From: Mikania micrantha
Taxonomy: Eukaryota; Streptophyta; Magnoliopsida; Asterales; Asteraceae
Length of the DNA: 64,000 bases
Direction of reading: 5' to 3'
Assembly: GCA_009363875.1 (NCBI GenBank)
Contig: CM018693.1
Location: forward strand, 107,648,362 to 107,712,361
In this document: positions 60,753 through 64,000 of the stretch, one piece after another
Layout: each line of letters opens with the position of its first letter
Position numbering within the stretch: the first letter of the stretch is position 1
Program-made: the position numbers and the translations under genes
Notes under the pieces: generated by a model
Seen by the model: the letters and a program-made list of their open reading frames with translations, nothing else
What the model was told of the DNA's origin: nothing
Database searches by the model: none

Positions 60753-62287
60753 ATGGCTTCACAACCGAGATCAACCTCTGCATTACCTACTTTTTCTGCT
60801 GCTGCTACTAATGTATCTTTGCAGATCCCTGTCTTCACCAAGAAACCCGAGAATCCTGGAAAGAAGACCACTTTTGTGGCTGAGAGTGTTCCTTTGAGAA
60901 GGATGACCACTACTGCCCCTGTAGTTTTTTCTAACAATGATATTTTGAGTATGTTTCAACAGGTACAGCAGCAAATGATAGATCAACAACGGATGAATCC
61001 AAGACTTCTCAGGGAAATGGAAAGCTTAAAGGCTGAGAAGAACAAGCAAGTTGAAGTTACTACACCAATAGCTCCAAAGATCCTTGATTTGGAACATAAG
61101 GGATGTCCGGGAATCATTCCGGAGATTTTATCCCTATGCAAACCAGCATCGGAACTTCGTCAGGATCCCAAGATTTGGGGATCTCTCGGGATAATCTCCT
61201 TATCCCAAGAACATCACTTCCCACACCCTTTACTGGTAACACTTACAATTATTCTCCGATCGACACTACTAACTTTGGTTCCTCACAGGAAACAGGAATA
61301 TCTCCTCAAGTGGCTAAGGAAATACAGAAACTTCGGGATATGATTTCAAGCGTACCCAGAGTAGTCAAGCCTATCCTGGAAGTACCGATAATCACTCACA
61401 GAATATCCAGATTTGCTCCACCTATATGTGATGCTGAGATCCTGAAGAGATTCCAGACTCCTACCATGAAGTTGTATGATGGGACCACGGATCCTGAAAA
61501 ACATGTAGCCCAATATAGGGAAAGAATGGAGACCAACCCAATTCCTTAACACCTGAAGGAAGCTTTCTTATGCAAATGATTCGGTTCAACATTAACAGGA
61601 GAAGCCTTGAAATGGCTACTCAATGTTCCTCCTTATTTGATGACTTTATTTGCTCACTTGATTAACTTATTTAATAATCAATTCTCATGCAGCAGAACAT
61701 TCAAAAGACTAACCAGTGATCTCTACAGGATAACACAAGGACCAGACGAATCTTTAAGGAGTTATATCAACAAGTTTGGCAGGGAATCCTTAGATATCCC
61801 TAACTTGGATATCACTACCGTCGTCCAAGCATTCAAAATGGGACTACAGAGAAATTCACCCTTTTATGATGACTTGGTTATGAATCCTTGCAGGAATATA
61901 GATGAGGTCCGGAACTGTGCATTAAGGTTCATCAGATTGGAAGATGACAAAGAAATCCAGAAGAGGATTCCTACAACACCTCCCAATGACCAAGGCAAAA
62001 GGAAACTGGACTCGCCCACCAATAAGTCATTCAAACCCAACCCATATTACAAATCCGACAACCACAAGACCAATTCTGTGGATGATGAAGAAGATGACGA
62101 AGAATATCCTAAGATATCTGATTATTGCTTTTCTGTAGATATCCCTGAACTAATGTGTGCCATGTAGGATTTAGGGGAGAAAGCCAGATGGCCTCCTAAG
62201 GATAAGAAATTTGCTGCGAAAGATAAGTCAAAATGGTGTGTATTTCATGAAGACTTTGGACACTTAACAGAAGACTGCATTTCCCAA
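60753..62287 (+). pseudogene. Tat-type gag, broken
   Basis: The N-terminal part opens at 60753 (MASQPRSTSALPTFSAAATN) and shifts frame near 61110-61140. The 61103-61549 piece ends with the capsid start (MKLYDGTTDPEKHVAQYRER) at a TAA. The 61607-62167 piece carries the rest of the gag domain (LKWLLNVPPYLMTLFAHLIN, then GPDESLRSYINKFGRE), followed by an acidic stretch and a stop at 62165-62167. After it the nucleocapsid-like block continues: KWCVFHEDFGHLTEDC (about 62230-62280), where a foreign insertion begins. Confidence 0.75.
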
Positions 62288-62446
62288 AAGACGCTTACTG
62301 TCTGCTGCTGATTCAACACACTTCCACTGTAGTGTTCGAGTAGATACTGTTATTTTCTCTCGAACCAAAGATTATTTGATCTGATCATTGAATCATTTAT
62401 TTCTCTTGTTTCTCTATGTAATCGGTATTTTTTAAAAACTTAAAAA
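62288..62446 (+). mobile_element. Small insertion within gag resembling an mRNA 3' end
   Basis: About 155 bp interrupt the usual CIS...-EISYLLSKGHLKELLG continuity. The sequence looks like a plant 3' untranslated region (ATTTATTTCTCTTGTTTCTC, then ATGTAATCGG) ending in A-rich AAAACTTAAAAAAA. Possible short target duplication AAAAGA. LINE-mediated retroposition is inferred. Confidence 0.4.
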
Positions 62447-63191
62447 AAGAGATAAGTTATCTGCTCAGCAAGGGTCATCTCAAAGAACTGCTTGGCAAGA
62501 GAAAAGAAAGGATGCAGGATCCTGATAGATTCCCAAAAAGAGCCGCATCCCCACTGAAAGATGCCAAGGTAATAAACTTTATCTCTGGTGGATCTAACAT
62601 ATGTGGTACCTCTTATTCTGCAGCCAGAAGACATGCTAAAGAGGCTAAGATGGAGAATGGAGAGAGACCAGCAAAGACATCAACCTTAACCACAGAAACT
62701 GTGATATCCTTCGAAGAACAGGATCAGGAAAATATCATGGATCCTCATCACGATGGGTTAGTAATTACATTATATGTTGCTAACCATTATGTCCGCATGA
62801 TATTCATAGATGGAGGAAGTTCAGTAAACATTATCCAATTGGAAACACTCAAAAGGATGAATATCCCTGAATCCGAGATAACAACTAAGTCATTGGTTCT
62901 CGTTGGATTTAGCGGGGAAGCTAAAGCTACTGTTGGAGAAATTAAACTTCTAGTATATATCGAGAGGTAAACTCTATGCAACGCTTTTGTATTATAGATT
63001 CTTTGTCCTGTTATAATATCATACTAGGTAGGCCATGGATACATGATATGAAGGCAGTTCCCTCGACATATTATCAGTGTGTCAAACTACCTACACCTTG
63101 GGGAGTAGTGAACATCAACAGCGATCAACAGGAAACTAAGGAGTGTTATTCATCTTCGATGAAAGCAATAACGAAACCATCATTAACATAG
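62447..63191 (+). pseudogene. Tat-type protease region
   Basis: 62512-62970 contains the linker (NICGTSYSAARRHAKEA) and the active-site segment MIFIDGGSSVNIIQLETL, the DGG form that Tat elements often show in place of DTG. A stop at 62968-62970 is followed in another frame by CYNIILGRPWIHDMKAVPST and TPWGVVNI (62976-63191), the C-terminal end of the domain. The domain is split by the frame change, so it cannot be made as one protein. Confidence 0.75.
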
Positions 63192-63399
63192 CAATCAAAG
63201 AGCGACCTTGGGGATAATCAGGTATCCCGGGAAAAAGAAGTAAAAGAAGTACTACTTAATCCCGAGGATCCCGAAACCAAAGTTCTCACAGGAACTAATA
63301 TCCCCGAGGATATTGAGAAGAAATTGATTTCCTTCCTAAAATCAAGAATTTCAACCTTTGCTTGGAAGCACGAGGATATGACATGAATATCCTCAGATG

Positions 63400-64000
63400 T
63401 GATCACATATAAATTAGGAATAGATAGAAGCTTTAAACCTGTCCACCAAAAAAGAAGGAAATTTGCCCCTGAAAGGAATATAATCATCCAAGAGGAAGTG
63501 GAAAAACTTCTCAAAGCCAGGATGATTAGGGAATTAAAATTTTGAAGGTGGCTAGCCAACGTATTTGTGGTTCAAAAGAAGAATGGAAAGTGGAGAGTTT
63601 GTGTAGATTACACAGACCTTAACAAAGCCTGTCCAAAAGACCCCTTTCCATTACCACGCATAGACTCAATGGTGGATGCAACAGCAGGCCATGAAATGCT
63701 AACTTTCATGGATGCATCGGCAGGTTCCAGCAAATCCAAATGGAGCCTTCGGATCAGGAAGATACTGCCTTCATGACACCGACAGGGATATATTGCTACA
63801 CAGCAATGCCATTTGGTTTAAAGAATGCTGGAGCTACTTATCAGAGGCTTGTCAACATGATGTTTAAGGATAAGCCGGGGGACACTATGGAGGTATATAT
63901 TGATGATATGGTAGTCAAATCAAAGGTTACCAAGGATCACCTTGAGGATCTTCAGGAATCATTCGATATCCTAGATCGATACAATATAAAACTTAACCCC
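63400..64000 (+). pseudogene. Tat-type reverse transcriptase, 5' part
   Basis: An open piece at 63567-63776 shows VQKKNGKWRVCVDYTDLNKA, then CPKDPFPLPRIDSM and MLTFMDASAG, RT domains 1-3. One base is missing just after it (near 63728), and the frame changes for the following block with AMPFGLKNAGATYQRL and the catalytic YIDD at 63896-63907. An in-frame stop occurs at about 63543. The domain continues out of the window. Confidence 0.8.

Larger units (their letters stand above)
60665..64000 (+). mobile_element. Tat-lineage Ty3/gypsy element, internal part, runs off the window
   Basis: Primer site, gag, protease and the start of reverse transcriptase appear in order and in close agreement with Tat/Retand-type elements. 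Several stops, a small foreign insertion (62288-62446) and frameshifts (for example one missing base near 63728) show it is not autonomous. RNase H, integrase and the 3' LTR lie beyond the window. Confidence 0.8.

Overview
The window looks like nuclear DNA from a flowering plant, most likely Asteraceae. It is AT-rich and intron-rich, and retrotransposons take up most of the space. Placement in Asteraceae rests on remembered protein similarity of the carotenoid gene and on the transposon families; no search was run. Two host loci are recognisable. One is an apparently intact lycopene epsilon-cyclase gene (LCYE, minus strand, 11 exons, 49605-56377, 535 codons). The other is an intact intronless PLS/E-class pentatricopeptide-repeat gene (19084-20673) with a broken duplicate at 34697-36258.

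Layout. 1-8046: an Athila-lineage Ty3 element with a truncated 5' LTR, tRNA-Asp primer site, decayed gag-protease, no reverse transcriptase or integrase, a MITE in its 3' region, and a complete 3' LTR. 8047-18702: a transposon graveyard with a fold-back MITE, LINE tails, a tandem 444-bp duplication split by a Helitron-like element carrying two SINEs, and a second Helitron 3' end with unidentified exon-like blocks upstream. 18734-26166 and 34373-47310: two copies of a segment holding the PPR gene plus a dead Ty1/copia element. Each copy was later hit by different insertions: solo LTRs at 20717-22772 and 26167-29936 in copy 1; a solo LTR at 38098-45750, with another solo LTR (40467-44899) nested inside it, and a 224-bp MITE in copy 2. 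Between the copies lie an isolated Golgi-SNARE-like exon and a hAT-type element. 49605-56377: LCYE, whose 2.3-kb fifth intron holds an AAT microsatellite, a hAT-type MITE and a Helitron end. 57540-58763: a decayed ATHILA-ORF fragment on the minus strand. About 58960-64000: the 5' part of a Tat-lineage Ty3 element (tRNA-Lys primer site, gag, protease, start of reverse transcriptase), damaged by stops, frameshifts and a small insertion; it runs off the window.

The signal I find most worth following is regulatory. LTRs of several element families carry (a) arrays of short family-specific GC-rich motifs near the putative transcription start (CGAACC; GCGGTACGCC; CGCGCTACGCG; CATTCGTACGAATG) and (b) perfect or near-perfect palindromes whose loop contains TGACG. 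The TGACG palindromes occur in two families with unrelated arm sequences, which suggests selection on the loop rather than shared descent of the arms.
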